From Athripsodes cinereus (Eukaryota > Arthropoda > Insecta > Trichoptera > Leptoceridae): DNA of 64,000 nucleotides. The position numbers were made by a program, and so were the translations under genes. Shown piece after piece: positions 23,345-33,704 of the stretch. Position 1 is the stretch's first letter, and each line of letters starts with the position of its first letter. The stretch spans positions 25,376,299 to 25,440,298 of the forward strand of contig OX388329.1 in assembly GCA_947579605.1 (NCBI GenBank), given 5' to 3'. The notes below the pieces were generated by a model, which did not search any database, was not told the DNA's origin, and worked only from the letters and a program-made list of their open reading frames with translations.

Positions 23345-26300
23345 GTGAAAATGAATTTATTACCATAATTTTATCTTTTTGTGTCATATTGTGCTTGATT
23401 GTGTTTCATCTAATAAATATATTGTATTTTATTTGGTATAAAAACGTCATATCTATATGTGATGCCGTACACCGACACACTCTGCAAAGATTTGGAGATA
23501 TAATCGTTAATATTTGTGGTATCTATAGAAGAGACAATGCTACTGTCATTATAACCATCATCATCATATTGCTTCCCTCTCGGGGGAGGCAGAATGGATC
23601 GAGCGCCACTTACTCCTGTCTTTGCATACACTTTTTTCTTCAGTCACTATCATACGATTCTTCATGAATGCTCTCCTAGCCTATGTATGTCCGTCCTGGA
23701 GATTTTTGTTGATAATATTATGGTCTTGCCATTTAATCCTCGGACGGCCACGATTCCTAGCACCATTCATCTCAGCCATATACTAATGTATTTTCTTTGT
23801 CATTCTATCCTCATTTATTTTTTCCACGTGCCCAAACCACCGTAGATTGTTCATTTTCATTATTGTTACTAGAGGTAACTTTCATTCTTGTTTTTACACT
23901 TTTACCTATTTTAACTGCATTATTACCGCCTTCATCCTTCTTCAGCCACATCCAGTCTCAGTTACAAACCTCATGAATGCTTAGACATAATTAGTTTAAG
24001 TTAGCCAAAAAGAGCACTGTTTATTCATCCATAAGATTTCTGTAGATCTAGATGACGATCATTAACAATATAATATTTCTAAAACATTGATATCAAACAA
24101 TCAAAATATTTCATTTCTTCTTATAATAATTCTCATTTTGTTTTCAGTGTAGAAATCAAGGAATCTGTTCGAGGCGAAGATGTCTATATTATTCAAAGTG
24201 GTAGTGGAAATGTGAACGATAATCTCATGGAGTTATTCATCACAATAAGCGCTTGCAAAACCGCGTCTGCTGCTAGGATCACAGCTGTTATTCCTTGCTA
24301 TCCTTACGCAAGGCAAGACAAAAAGGATAAGGTATAAGATAATGCATAAAGTATATATTTCCTCCGTATTATTGCATTAGACTATAGGTATATGTATCGA
24401 TACGAAATACTCGTGACAGTTACCTATGTAGAATAAAAGAGTTTTTGTTCTAGTTATGATTTGCTATCCATTAGATTGACCTGCAACAAGAACTATTATA
24501 ATTCAAGAGTTTTTGTGTTTACACTGTGGAAATCCATTTTTAATTTTATTAAAATAAAATATATCTTGAGCACTGTTTAATCTCCACTTTATTAGGTTAG
24601 ATACCGAACGTTTTCGCCTATACTTGCAGGCATCTTCAGGGAACAAGCCTACAAGTATAGGCGGAAACGTTCGGTATCTTACCTAACAAAGTTGAGATTA
24701 AACAGTGCTTAATAATATATTTTTATATTTTATTTAATAAAATAAAGAACTATTATTTTATCTGCGCTGTTTTCTGTCACTTATAAGTTTATTAAAATAT
24801 TCATACTTGGTTTTGCGCATTTCATACATTTGTCACGGGCTTTTAGCCTTTCATTGTACCTATAAATAAATAGATTTGTAAAGATTCTCAAATACATGAA
24901 AATGCTCAGACCACAAGAATTTTGTAAAACTTAGTAGTAAAATAATTATTAAGAAAGTCTATAGTAATATTTGAGATTTATTTCCTGTAAACTAACATAA
25001 CATAACGTTACTTATTTGTACTGTAATATATATATACTGGACTGCGGCGTTCATGATTATAGACAAATAAATTATTCGAAGATAAAAGTCTAACGAACTC
25101 TTGAACTCAGAAATTTCTTTTGAAAAGTTTGCATAAAGAGAGAGGATTTATCGTGTATAATAATATATAGCATTATTTTGTGTCTTACAAATTTACTAGT
25201 AATATTATATTAAGTCAACTGAGTGTGTCATTGGAAATTTGTGATAAAATTTATTATATTTGTTATCTTAAAAGACACTAGATTTATTATTCTTACCTAT
25301 CTACACATTTCTTAATTTTTCCAGCTCCATGGTGAAGGAAACAATGAAGATGGGACCAAAAGAATGAAGATAAATGAATGGAAGTTCAGAGTAAGTAAAA
25401 CAACTAACTTTTGTTCATTTCAATCATTTTTATAAATTTTTGCATTTTTTTTCGAGAACAAATTTTAATTTAGATTAAAAAAAATATGCTCACAAATCTA
25501 TCAATTTAGCAGCGTTTATTTATCTGTAGAAATTTTGCTTTACTATATACCATCATTACTTATTATCCCACAAGTGGGATAGCCAGCGAATCAACTGCCT
25601 TTAGTGAAAATTTAAGTCGTCCTCTCCGTGCCAATAAAAAAATATCATTGAGGATGATGTGCGGCATGCATAATTACTGAATAATATATGTTTATTATGG
25701 TTTTATGAACGCCTGCCTTTTACAGGACATCGAAAATTTACAGAAAAGAGTGGGAGACCACGGGGTTTCTATAGAAATTACTGTCATTTTTATGTTTTAA
25801 ATATCATTGTGACTACTTATGTCAAATTTCATATATACCTCCCTACTAATAGATATATTTGACATATTAATTAATGTTTCAATTGCTGTCGTTATGGACA
25901 TTTATTATATACACACCAGTAAAAGTAGGTGTATATTTTAGTTCCTTGGATTTATCTAATACTGTATTTATTATTGCTTATGTTTCTTGTACCTACTTCT
26001 GATTAAGAACATCCGCAAAGTGTTTGACAAGATAATAGCATCATATATAAGTACATTTTGTTATTACATATACATTAGTTGAGTAGGTATTCTAATAAAT
26101 ATAATAAATTATGTGTCCCATCCTATACATGTTTATATGCCTTCAACAGCTTCAACAGACACGTCGGTAATTAGACATGATAGAAAAAATAGTTCAATCC
26201 GAGGCGTCATCCTTTGGGAAGGTTTTAGACTAAAAATATTATGAATATCTACATACAATAATAGTAACAGTGACAATACAATATATTGTTATCAGATTTG

Positions 26301-29300
26301 TATAAGAAATGGATAAGTAGGTATATTGTTCTGCATATTATGTCAAAACGCAATATTTTTTTGTCAACGTAATGAATAGTTATAGGTATATCAATAAGTA
26401 CCTATATTAAATTATCTTGATGTTAAATGTCCAGGATTTGCCGTTTACATTACTATGCGATAAAATAAACCAACAATATTCAACATAAGATCGTAAAATG
26501 ACATGGATTGAACTGTCAAAAATATTTGAATCATGATATTGACAGTTTTAAATATTTGCTCAAACTCTTACAATTTATGTATGTTAAATTAGTGTTATAT
26601 TGTAAATTTTATGATTACTTCTAGAGCAAAGCCGGTTAGAACCACACTAATAATTTGATAATGATACGAGTATGTGAACTTTTGACATTTTCAGTACATG
26701 CACTCATCATAGCGATATCTTAAAAATTCTGCTGCGGTAGTTTAATTATTTTTAAATTAACATACATTGTATTTTTATCTTAAAACTAATAAAAAGTAAT
26801 GCAAATATTTGACAATTTTATAAATGGGTATTATTTTATTTTTAAAATAAAAAAATATTGAAATGTAATTTTTTACATAAGTGGGGTAGCCAGTGGACAA
26901 AATTCATGTACTGAACATACATACATATATTTCTCTCCGTGCTAATAAGTTAAGATGGTTTGGGCACGTGGAAAGAATGAATGAGGACAGAATGACCAAG
27001 AAGATATATTTGGCTGAGAGGAATGGTGCTCGGAGACGTGGACGTCCGAGGATCAAATTGCAAGATCATTTAAATCAAATACTACAGGACAGTCACGTGT
27101 TGAGCACATTGAACTGGAGAGCATGCATGAGGAATTGTATGACAGTGACGGAAGCGAAAGAAGTATACAATGATAGAAGGAAGTGGCGCTCGATACTTTC
27201 TGCCTACCCCGCGAAGGAAGTGGCGTGATGGTATGTATGTATGTATGAAATACATGAATAGGTACAACAGACACCTACTGTCCCACGGAGTCCTCGGTGA
27301 AGAATGCGTCGCCTATTATTTCAGCAAGTTTTCGAGTATACTGTAAATGACGGGTATTTGTAAAACATCCCGCGTAAGATGTTTCACATCTTCAATTCAG
27401 CGGTGATGTATGCCCCCATCTTGAATGTCTTAAATTTTATAAGCACGGAGAGGACTATTTGCATGTTTATTACTTGCAGTTTTTACTCCACCCGTGGAAA
27501 ATTACGTAATGTTACGATTGAATAATAAAATAAAATATTTAGGAAGAGAAGGGGTATCTACTACTACTACACCTTCTGCCATATCCCACAGGTGGAATAG
27601 GCAGCAAACTAGCTACATGCAATGAGCATGAAAGCTGTCCTCTCCATGCCAACAAAAAAATAAGACATTCAGGGTGGATGGCAAACCTTATCGCTTAATT
27701 TAAGATGTCGAATGTCTTTATTTTTTTGAAACCCTACCTTAACAGGACACGCGAAAATTTGGGTGACGTATCTCATACCGTAGAAGATGTCAAATGAGAG
27801 GTTTAAAAGCAAAACCACTAATGTCCAACAACCACATATTCGGCATAAGATATTTTGCCTTTAGCCCCCTCAAATGCATTATTTGCGATTTGTATTCAAA
27901 TTGTATTACAGTTTTGACACTGTACTTATATAATTAAATAGAATTATAAATATTACAATTATTCACAAAAATTACACTGCATAATATTAAGAATAACTGT
28001 GTAGGTATGCAGACATACTATTTGTATATTTTATAAGTAGCTATCTATTAAAAAATAATTTTTTTACTAGGAATTATGCGATGACGCTTGTCAATATATA
28101 TTTTGTATAATTAGGTGTGTACCTAGTGCTAATTAATATAATCAAATATTATTTCTATTCTATAACTACCTAATCCCTAATGATTAATATACATATTTGT
28201 TTGTAATACCGTAAAGTTTAAAGTTTATCAAAGCGCACAAAGATTAACAACTTGCATTCTTGATAGAGGGCACTTCATAATTAATGGCAAATTTAATATT
28301 AGATTTGTTCGTAATTATTTTACTAATTTTCGTAGTGTAAAAAAGAATCATGTTGTACAATAATTAGTTTGTAGTCTAAAGTGTAACAAATTATATTTTT
28401 TCGACCTTTTTGTGCCAATCATGGTCGAGAGCGTTATGTTATACAAAATTCCTAGCAAATAGTAAACATTCTTTGTTCAACTCTTTTCCAAAACTTGCAG
28501 ACAGATACCTAATCAAAATTTATAAATGCATTTTTGTCCACTTTCCAATTGTTCATTATGTCCTTTCTAAATCTTCCCACTTTAGACGGTGACAAAGACG
28601 TCTTGTTATTTTCCAAAATAGATTTTCAAACCAAAGTCATCTCCCATTATTATATAAGAAGATTATTATTTATTGATTTGGTGGTAACGTTGTGGTACTT
28701 TCAAAATATTATTACAAATGTTTAGCGTCAAAAAACTTTACTAATACCACTAAAAAAAGATTCTATGGACGACCAAGGTTTCAGCTAGTAGCCTGTCATT
28801 CTCATGCGCAAAATTGAGGAATATTGTCCTAAATTTGTAGATATTATGTAATTTATTCTATATGTAGACAAAAAAATTCTAAATTATACCACACTATACT
28901 CTCAAGCTACACACACACACCATACTGTATATCTATCCCAAGTAAGGCAGGCAGAGAAAAATATAATAATAATAATAATAATAATAATGCCTTGTACCCG
29001 TTGCCGGGTATTATTGAGAGACTGAATTTAATCGAGCATCCTGTCGACGGTGCCATCTAAGGTGACTGTGAAGGCCGATTCTGGACAGGCACACTTTTTC
29101 ACATTCGGGACAAGGCTGCTCTTCGTTTATGATGGGTCTGCGAGTTGTTCGATTTTGCGGGCCGCTATAGTCATAAATGGTTTTCCGCCATTTCGTGCGG
29201 TCACCCGCCATCTTCTCCCAGTCATCTTGAGCGTTGATGTCCTTCAAGGTGTTGTGTAGGACATCTTTGAACCGTTTCCGCTGGCCTCCCCTATTCCTTT

Positions 29301-32020
29301 TGCCTTCTGAAAAATATACGTTATATATCTAGGTCCATTCTGACATTACTTATTTCACTTCTTCTGCATTCATACAATTTTCCACACACGCACATCGATT
29401 TCATTTAATCAACCCACAACCGCCCTTAAGAATTTGATCCAAGTGATTAAACCATGTGATTCTCTGCGCATCTCACACGCCGTCTTTCAGAATTAGCTAT
29501 AATAATAATAAAACTTTTTACAATGAAACTAAAATCTCATTATCGTCTAAACAGTGCATTTAATTTACTTAATGCATAAAACAATCTAACAAAAAGGTCA
29601 CATGGGTTGAGATAAAAATATCATACGTTTTAATGAAATAGAATACAACTGTGTATCTTTTGACTGAGTGTAAACAACTCAAGAGAAATGTACGTAAATT
29701 TATTTACTTGTTTATTTGAACATTACTCTGTTCTGTGTACAGAAAATAAAATAAAACATATAAACAGCTAGTGTTAGAACTATCAAAAAGAAAAATAATT
29801 GAAAGAGGTATACCTTCTTCTTCTTCTCCTTGGGCAATTATTGGTCCCACATGGCGGTGGGGTCTGCCTTTCTTGTTTGGTTACACCACTTGATTCTGTC
29901 GAACGCATCCTCATGGGAAATATCACTGCCTGCTCCTCATGTCTTGTCTCACTACTTCACGCCATCTGCGCTTTGGCCTTCCTCTTGATCTCTTGCCGGT
30001 AACCTCGATACATTGAGCTTTAATGCCTAATATAGGTATACCTTATTTTGTGCAATTGCTTATTCAGCAATCGTCTTGTATGTATATAATCTATATAATT
30101 AATAATTATCTGAATGATCCCTTTTAAACATGCCATGATAATTATATTAACATGATAGAAAGATTTTGAAAAGAAACATAATTTGAATACCAAATATTTG
30201 TTTGACTGGGAATGTTATTATAAATATGTCTTTTCTTGTGCTTCTAAGAAGAAACAAATTGTTCAAATCTTTCAACTAAAGTTGACATTGAAATTATAAG
30301 CTAAATTTTGATTCCCAAAAGCAGCGATTTATATGTACTTAAAATTAATTATTTCTATGCATTTTCACATAACTTAGGTGACAGGCAACGTTGTTATTTG
30401 TTTATTTTTTCGTTGGGTTCTTAGTTTTCTCTTCTTTCAGAGTCGTGCTCCAATCTCTGCTAAATTGGTTGCCAATATTCTCACCGGCGCTGGTGCCGAT
30501 CACATCATTACGATGGATCTTCACGCTTCTCAAATCCAAGGTTTCTTCAACATACCAGTTGATAACTTATACGCGGAACCAGCAATGATAAAATGGATCA
30601 TGGAGAACGTACCGGACTATACGAATTGCATTATAGTTTCTCCAGATGCCGGAGGTGCTAAAAGGGTTACATCGATCGCTGATCATTTGAACATTGATTT
30701 TGCATTGATTCATAAAGAAAGGAAGAAGCCAAATGAAGTTGCATCTATGATTTTGGTTGGTGATGTCAGAGATCGCATTGCTATACTCGTGGACGATATG
30801 GCAGATACATGTGGGACTATTTGCGAAGCAGCTAAAAAATTATATGAATGTGGTGCATCAAAAGTACGTATTAATATTCTTGTAGAAATTTGTTCATATC
30901 TCTATAAATATTCTTTTAGAAAACATTGATTGATGCTTAATGATTTACAAATATTGTATATTTTTAGTTTAACGTGATACAATGCCATCGATTCTTGTAT
31001 TGATATTTTGAAATTATATCTACAACCATTCTCTAAGTTCTGCTTCATAAAATTAATGGAAATTTATGGTATTATTTCAGATTTATGCTATCGTGACACA
31101 TGGCATATTTTCAGGGCCTGGTTTGAAGAGATTGGTTGATGCACCATTTGAAATTATAGCTGTGACCAATACACTGCCACTTGAGGATCATATAAAACTG
31201 TGTCCAAAAATCAGAGTAAGACTATCCTACATATAACTTTCTTGCCATACAAACATCTCTTATCTCAATTGTATCGTTTCAACTCAGCATTCTTTTAATA
31301 ATATCGATTACTACTGTAGTGACCTTAAGCCATTGTTTTCCAAATCCTTTACTATATACCACAAGGGTGATTGCTTTTCTGACTTTTTTTGGAATATTAA
31401 TTGTCTACCGGTATTTACTTTTCAGCAGTGGAAACCCCATAACTTATACGAAGGGAAGTTTGCTAAAGACGTAAGTTCAGTTCTTGATGTCTTTGGATGT
31501 GTTTGAGCTTATTTAACGTTCAGTCCATAAAAGAATTTTAAACACTTACGTGGTTAAGATGAAGAATGATACGAAAAAAAAATATGGACAAAATTGATGT
31601 GCTATATATTGCACGTGCTATAAAAATATAACACGTGCACATCCGAAGCCAGCAAGAACTAAACTTACGCCTCTAGCAAAGCTTCACTAAAAACAAATTA
31701 TGGGGCTGCCACTAGTAAAAAATATGAACAAAACTATCAATAATCAGTTACATTAAGAAAAAGTTATGTAAAGATATTAGATTTTTTGAGTAAGTATGTA
31801 CCTATATTAATTTGGAATCCCTCTGTAAAAAAATTAAAACTAGAAATGAACCATAAATATTTAAAAAAAATCTTACATCATTGTTTATTATTTCAATTTA
31901 CAACATCGATTCCGAATTTTGTTTCAGTGCATTGATGTCTCGATAATGTTTGCGGAAGCAATTCGACGCACTCACAATGGGGAATCAGTCTCGTTCCTGT
32001 TCTCGAATGTTCCCTACTAG
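23223..32020 (+). CDS. PRPS: Ribose-phosphate pyrophosphokinase (PRPP synthetase) gene, overall span
   Basis: The enzyme makes 5-phosphoribosyl-1-pyrophosphate from ribose-5-phosphate and ATP in the cytosol, feeding purine, pyrimidine and NAD synthesis. The exons 23223-23344, 24148-24331, 30441-30863, 31081-31215 and 31928-32020 join to exactly 318 codons plus TAG, the length of animal PRPS1/2. Landmarks: [12 protein letters not shown] start, YARQDKKDK catalytic loop (94-102), [13 protein letters not shown] signature (126-138), SPDAGGAKR (169-177), [16 protein letters not shown]-binding loop, and [10 protein letters not shown] near the C-terminus. Two extra in-frame exons (25325-25390 and 31426-31470) are probable cassettes. 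Residue 139 is Asn where human PRPS1 has a metal-binding Asp. The region around [12 protein letters not shown] is also divergent. Confidence 0.97.
23568..23865 (-). mobile_element. LINE 3' tail (family A) in PRPS intron 1
   Basis: The reverse complement of this stretch parallels the forward copy at 26943-27247: GTTTGGGCACGTGGAAA, AATGGTGCTAGGAATCGTGG and CGCTCGATCCATTCTGCCTC. It ends in a (ATG)n tail. The reading frame is broken. Confidence 0.8.
24148..24331 (+). CDS. PRPS: PRPS exon 2, up to the catalytic loop
   Basis: A 184-nt exon after TTGTTTTCAG. It restores the split Cys-41 codon, then reads [18 protein letters not shown] and ends at [10 protein letters not shown] (residue 102) in phase 0 with a GTATAAG donor. 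The boundary lies inside the flexible catalytic loop. Confidence 0.96.
24568..24710. repeat. 63-bp inverted repeat (fold-back element) in PRPS intron 2
   Basis: The left arm from GAGCACTGTTTAATCTCC to GCCTATACTTGCAGGC pairs with the right arm from GCCTACAAGTATAGGC to GAGATTAAACAGTGCTT with few mismatches, around a roughly 15-nt loop. Weaker pairing continues into the AT-rich flanks. It is probably a fold-back MITE. Confidence 0.85.
25325..25390 (+). CDS. PRPS: PRPS candidate cassette exon A (22 codons)
   Basis: A 66-nt stop-free segment has a TTTTTCCAG acceptor and a consensus GTAAGT donor, phase 0 on both sides. It encodes a charged peptide beginning [12 protein letters not shown] and ending INEWKFR. 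Including it would insert 22 residues between Lys-102 and Ser-103 of the catalytic loop; skipping it gives the canonical enzyme. Human PRPS2 is known to have a 3-residue splice insertion at this junction, which supports an optional exon here. Use of this exon is inferred from splice sites and frame, not shown. Confidence 0.7.
25548..25785 (-). repeat. SINE-like dispersed repeat R, copy 3 (reference copy)
   Basis: The family order on the + strand is TACCATCATTAC, ATCCCACAAGTGGGATAGCC, GTCGTCCTCTCCGTGCCAAT, ATTACTGAA, CTTTTACAGGACATCGAAAA and AGAAAAGAGTGGGAGACCA. Eight copies of about 220 bp occur in this window. On the reverse strand the end reads GGCTACCCCACTTGTGGGAT then ATGGCGTGATGGT, nearly the 3' end of LINE family A (CTGCCTACCCC...ATGGCGTGATGGT). 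This suggests a SINE that uses the LINE's machinery. No tRNA boxes were recognised in its head. Confidence 0.8.
26878..26942 (-). repeat. SINE-like dispersed repeat R, copy 4, cut by a LINE
   Basis: Only the left part survives (AAGTGGGGTAGCCAGTGG to TTTCTCTCCGTGCTAATAA). A LINE tail begins directly after it, so the LINE probably inserted into this copy. Confidence 0.75.
26943..27247 (+). mobile_element. LINE 3' tail (family A), forward, open frame
   Basis: The forward frame reads [75 protein letters not shown]: the C-terminal end of a non-LTR reverse transcriptase. A (ATGT)n tail follows. It is the best-preserved family A copy here but lacks all catalytic domains. Confidence 0.9.
27252..27500 (+). 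repeat. SINE-like dispersed repeat R, copy 5 (opposite orientation)
   Basis: Reverse complement of the family relative to its neighbours: CAAGTTTTCGAGTATACTGT, ATTCAGCGGTGATG, CATCTTGAATGTCTTA, GCACGGAGAGGACTATTTGC and TACTCCACCCGTGG in the expected reversed order. Confidence 0.78.
27575..27800 (-). repeat. SINE-like dispersed repeat R, copy 6
   Basis: Shows CCATATCCCACAGGTGGAAT, CTGTCCTCTCCATGCCAAC, CATTCAGGGTGGATGGCAAA, TTATCGCTTAATTTAAGATG and AACAGGACACGCGAAAAT in family order. Confidence 0.82.
28925..29495 (-). mobile_element. LINE 3' tail (family A), split by a younger LINE
   Basis: The outer pieces 28925-28965 and 29319-29495 match the copy at 10981-11490 (CTTCTGCATTCATACAATTT, ACCGCCCTTAAGAATTTGAT, AACCATGTGATTCT). 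The middle (28966-29308) is a different LINE bounded by a 10-bp duplication. Confidence 0.8.
28966..29308 (-). mobile_element. 5'-truncated LINE tail with C-terminal zinc finger, nested, 10-bp target duplication
   Basis: Flanked by the direct repeat GAAAAATATA (28956-28965 and 29309-29318), with a (TAT)n tail on its own strand. The reverse frame (with upstream [20 protein letters not shown]) encodes [20 protein letters not shown] and ends with a C2H2-like finger, [20 protein letters not shown] then HRR, near the stop at 29011. Such a finger after the RT domain occurs in some insect and vertebrate non-LTR elements. Confidence 0.9.
29806..30012 (-). mobile_element. LINE 3' tail (family G)
   Basis: Reverse strand encodes, in two frames, [20 protein letters not shown] and then [24 protein letters not shown], followed by Lys-rich sequence. 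The RGRPKRRW block and the spacing to a late Trp are typical of non-LTR RT ends. It lies in the 5-kb PRPS intron. Confidence 0.7.
30441..30863 (+). CDS. PRPS: PRPS exon 3 (main catalytic exon)
   Basis: A 141-codon exon, phase 0 to 0, after CTTCTTTCAG and before GTACGT. It encodes residues 103-243: [10 protein letters not shown], the [11 protein letters not shown] signature, [29 protein letters not shown] and the [18 protein letters not shown]-binding loop. Position 139 is AAC (Asn). Confidence 0.97.
31081..31215 (+). CDS. PRPS: PRPS exon 4
   Basis: 45 codons, phase 0 to 0, between TTATTTCAG and GTAAGA. It reads [20 protein letters not shown] then [15 protein letters not shown] and ends CPKIR. 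The THGIFSGP block is canonical. The following stretch departs from the SGPAISRIN form known in human PRPS1. Confidence 0.95.
31426..31470 (+). CDS. PRPS: PRPS candidate cassette exon B (15 codons)
   Basis: A 45-nt segment, phase 0 to 0, between TTTTCAG and a perfect GTAAGT donor, encoding [15 protein letters not shown]. It would insert between CPKIR and CIDVS, just before the last strand and helix; human PRPS1 has no residues here. The acceptor is a CAGCAG tandem, so a 14-codon form starting at 31429 is also possible. Confidence 0.65.
31928..32020 (+). CDS. PRPS: PRPS terminal exon
   Basis: Follows TTTGTTTCAG and encodes [20 protein letters not shown] through FLFSNVPY and TAG. It is almost identical in pattern to the conserved PRPS C-terminus. 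Confidence 0.96.
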   Translation, partial: CIDVSIMFAEAIRRTHNGESVSFLFSNVPY

Positions 32021-32026
32021 AAATTT

Positions 32027-32032
32027 AATAAA
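32027..32032 (+). terminator. Candidate PRPS poly(A) signal
   Basis: AATAAA lies 6 nt after the stop codon, with another AATAA-rich stretch about 40 nt later. The proximal one is very close to the stop, so the later one may be used. Confidence 0.35.
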
Positions 32033-32110
32033 CTTAACCAAAGAAAAACATTGAAAATACTTCTTATAAATAATTTTATTTTAAATTTACTTTACGTTAC
32101 TAAAATACCT

Positions 32111-32385
32111 GCAATTTGAAACAAGTGTTCCTTTCTACTATTGTTTGTTAATTCGCAGAGAGACGTCTTTCGACTTATAAGGTCATTATCAATCAGATTG
32201 ATAATGACCTTATAAGTCGAAAGACGTCTCTCTGCGAATTAACAAACAATAGTAGAAAGGAACACTTGTTTCAAATTGCATTATCATATGCATATCAATC
32301 AGATTGATAATGACCTTATAAGTCGAAAGACGTCTCTCTGCGAATTAACAAACAATAGTAGAAAGGAACACTTGTTTCAAATTGC
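32111..32385. repeat. Perfect 84-bp inverted repeat plus a third identical arm
   Basis: Arms 32111-32194 and 32196-32279 are exact reverse complements separated by one base. The second arm is repeated directly at 32302-32385 after a 22-bp spacer. The arm begins GCAATTTGAAACAAGTGTTC and ends GGTCATTATCAATC. The arm resembles part of a dispersed repeat whose end (TATGGAATTCTACTAC) follows here, at 34108, and in complement near 44.16 kb. Confidence 0.95.
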
Positions 32386-32425
32386 ATTATTATGGAATTC
32401 TACTACGTGTGCACCGACACAATTA
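32386..32425 (+). repeat. End of dispersed repeat with TATGGAATTCTACTAC motif
   Basis: This motif with CACCGACACA recurs at 34106-34150 (forward) and 44125-44165 (reverse), preceded each time by an ATTTGTTT/CTTGTTT-type stretch. Element class unknown. Confidence 0.55.
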
Positions 32426-32510
32426 ATAAACTAAAATACCTATAAGGTTATGAACATTTATTTTACGATGTATTTTGTACAAGAAATACAGAATTCATTT
32501 TTATATTCTG

Positions 32511-32735
32511 CACGACACCATCACGGCATAACCCACAAGTGAAGTAGCCAGCAGAGTTCCTGCATGTAATTAACATGCAAACCATCCTCTCCGTGCCAAC
32601 AAAAAATCTTGACTATCAGGGTGGGTGACAAAGCTCATCGCTGAAATTCAGATGAAAATATTTTTATTTTTTCGAACATCTGATTTTTACAGGACAATCT
32701 AAAACTTACGGAAAATGGTGGGAGACAAAAGAAAT
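32511..32735 (-). repeat. SINE-like dispersed repeat R, copy 7
   Basis: Shows ACACCATCACGGCATAACCC, AAGTAGCCAGCAGAG, ACCATCCTCTCCGTGCCAAC, ATCAGGGTGGGTGACAAAGC, TCATCGCTGAAATTCAGATG and TTTTTACAGGACAATCTAAA in family order. It preserves the end shared with LINE family A well. Confidence 0.85.
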
Positions 32736-32789
32736 TAGTTTTAATGAATTAATATACTCAATGTTTATGCACTAGCAATTAATATACCT

Positions 32790-32993
32790 ACTGTAGGCCT
32801 AGTCAAAACACATTTGAGCGTTACGTTTTCGTCTCGTTTTCGTTCAAACGTTGACGACGTTGCGAGAACGTGTCAATTTTCGTAGCTACTTGTGTATTTT
32901 AGCTACGAAAATTGATGCGTTCTCGCAACCTCGACTTGTTTGAACGAATAGGAAACGAAAACGTAACGCTTAAATGTGTTTTGACTAGGGGCC
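32790..32993. mobile_element. Palindromic MITE (GGCCTAGTCAAAACACATTT family)
   Basis: Ends read GCCTAGTCAAAACACATTTG and (complement) CCCTAGTCAAAACACATTTA, followed by inverted AGCGTTACGTTTTCGT-type segments and a central CGTAGCTA.../TAGCTACG hairpin. The body is close to the MITE at 59361-59555. Confidence 0.9.
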
Positions 32994-33174
32994 CTGAATT
33001 TTTATGCACTAGAATTTTTATAGTACATATTATAATTTATAAAAGAAGGATGAAACACTCGATGATGAAGAGCCGCATATTCTTATATTTTTTTTATTTA
33101 TAGGTATAATTAATATTTTTGTTTTTTTTGTAACTTATTAGTTTTTATTTTGTTTTTATTATATTAATCATTAA

Positions 33175-33305
33175 AATTTCTTTACATTGGAAAGGACTAT
33201 TTAGTTTATACTCGATTTCGTCCAGCCATCCGTACACACTAGGAATCGAACCCAGGAGCTCTGTAAAATAACGAATCAAGTTCTCTATAGACCATAGAGG
33301 TGTGT
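33175..33305 (-). repeat. tRNA-derived SINE fragment (reverse strand)
   Basis: The reverse strand carries a good Pol III box B, GGGTTCGATTCCT, with a box-A-like TGGTCTATAGAGAAC about 35 nt earlier. It is followed by non-tRNA sequence. The cloverleaf is not intact, so it is not a working tRNA. Confidence 0.45.
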
Positions 33306-33704
33306 GGGTAACTTCTGTATTTTATAGTTATTAGTTGCAAATTTTTGTATTAAGATTTCATCGACACCTATTGAATTTGATTGCAACTTTTTAGCTATTG
33401 TTCATTACTGGATCCAACCATGTGACCTTTGAATGCACACATGCTGTTAAAGTCACTATACTTGACTTTAACAACATGTGTGTTACTGTTACCAATTTTT
33501 ATTCCATCTGAAGATTTTGCACTGATTTACATTATACTAAATTACTATTAAATATATTACAAGAATCTTTTTGAAAACCTACATTAATCTATGTATTTTA
33601 TGAAAGACGTGTTCCCAAACTACCGTCGGTTACTATATTGATTAAAAAAATATTTTTGTAATTAGATTTTTGTATCTTTATAGTCTTTAAAATAAAATAT
33701 ACCT

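Noticed and set aside
23389..23845. Forward open frames downstream of PRPS exon 1
   Set aside because: They are antisense to a family A LINE tail within PRPS intron 1.
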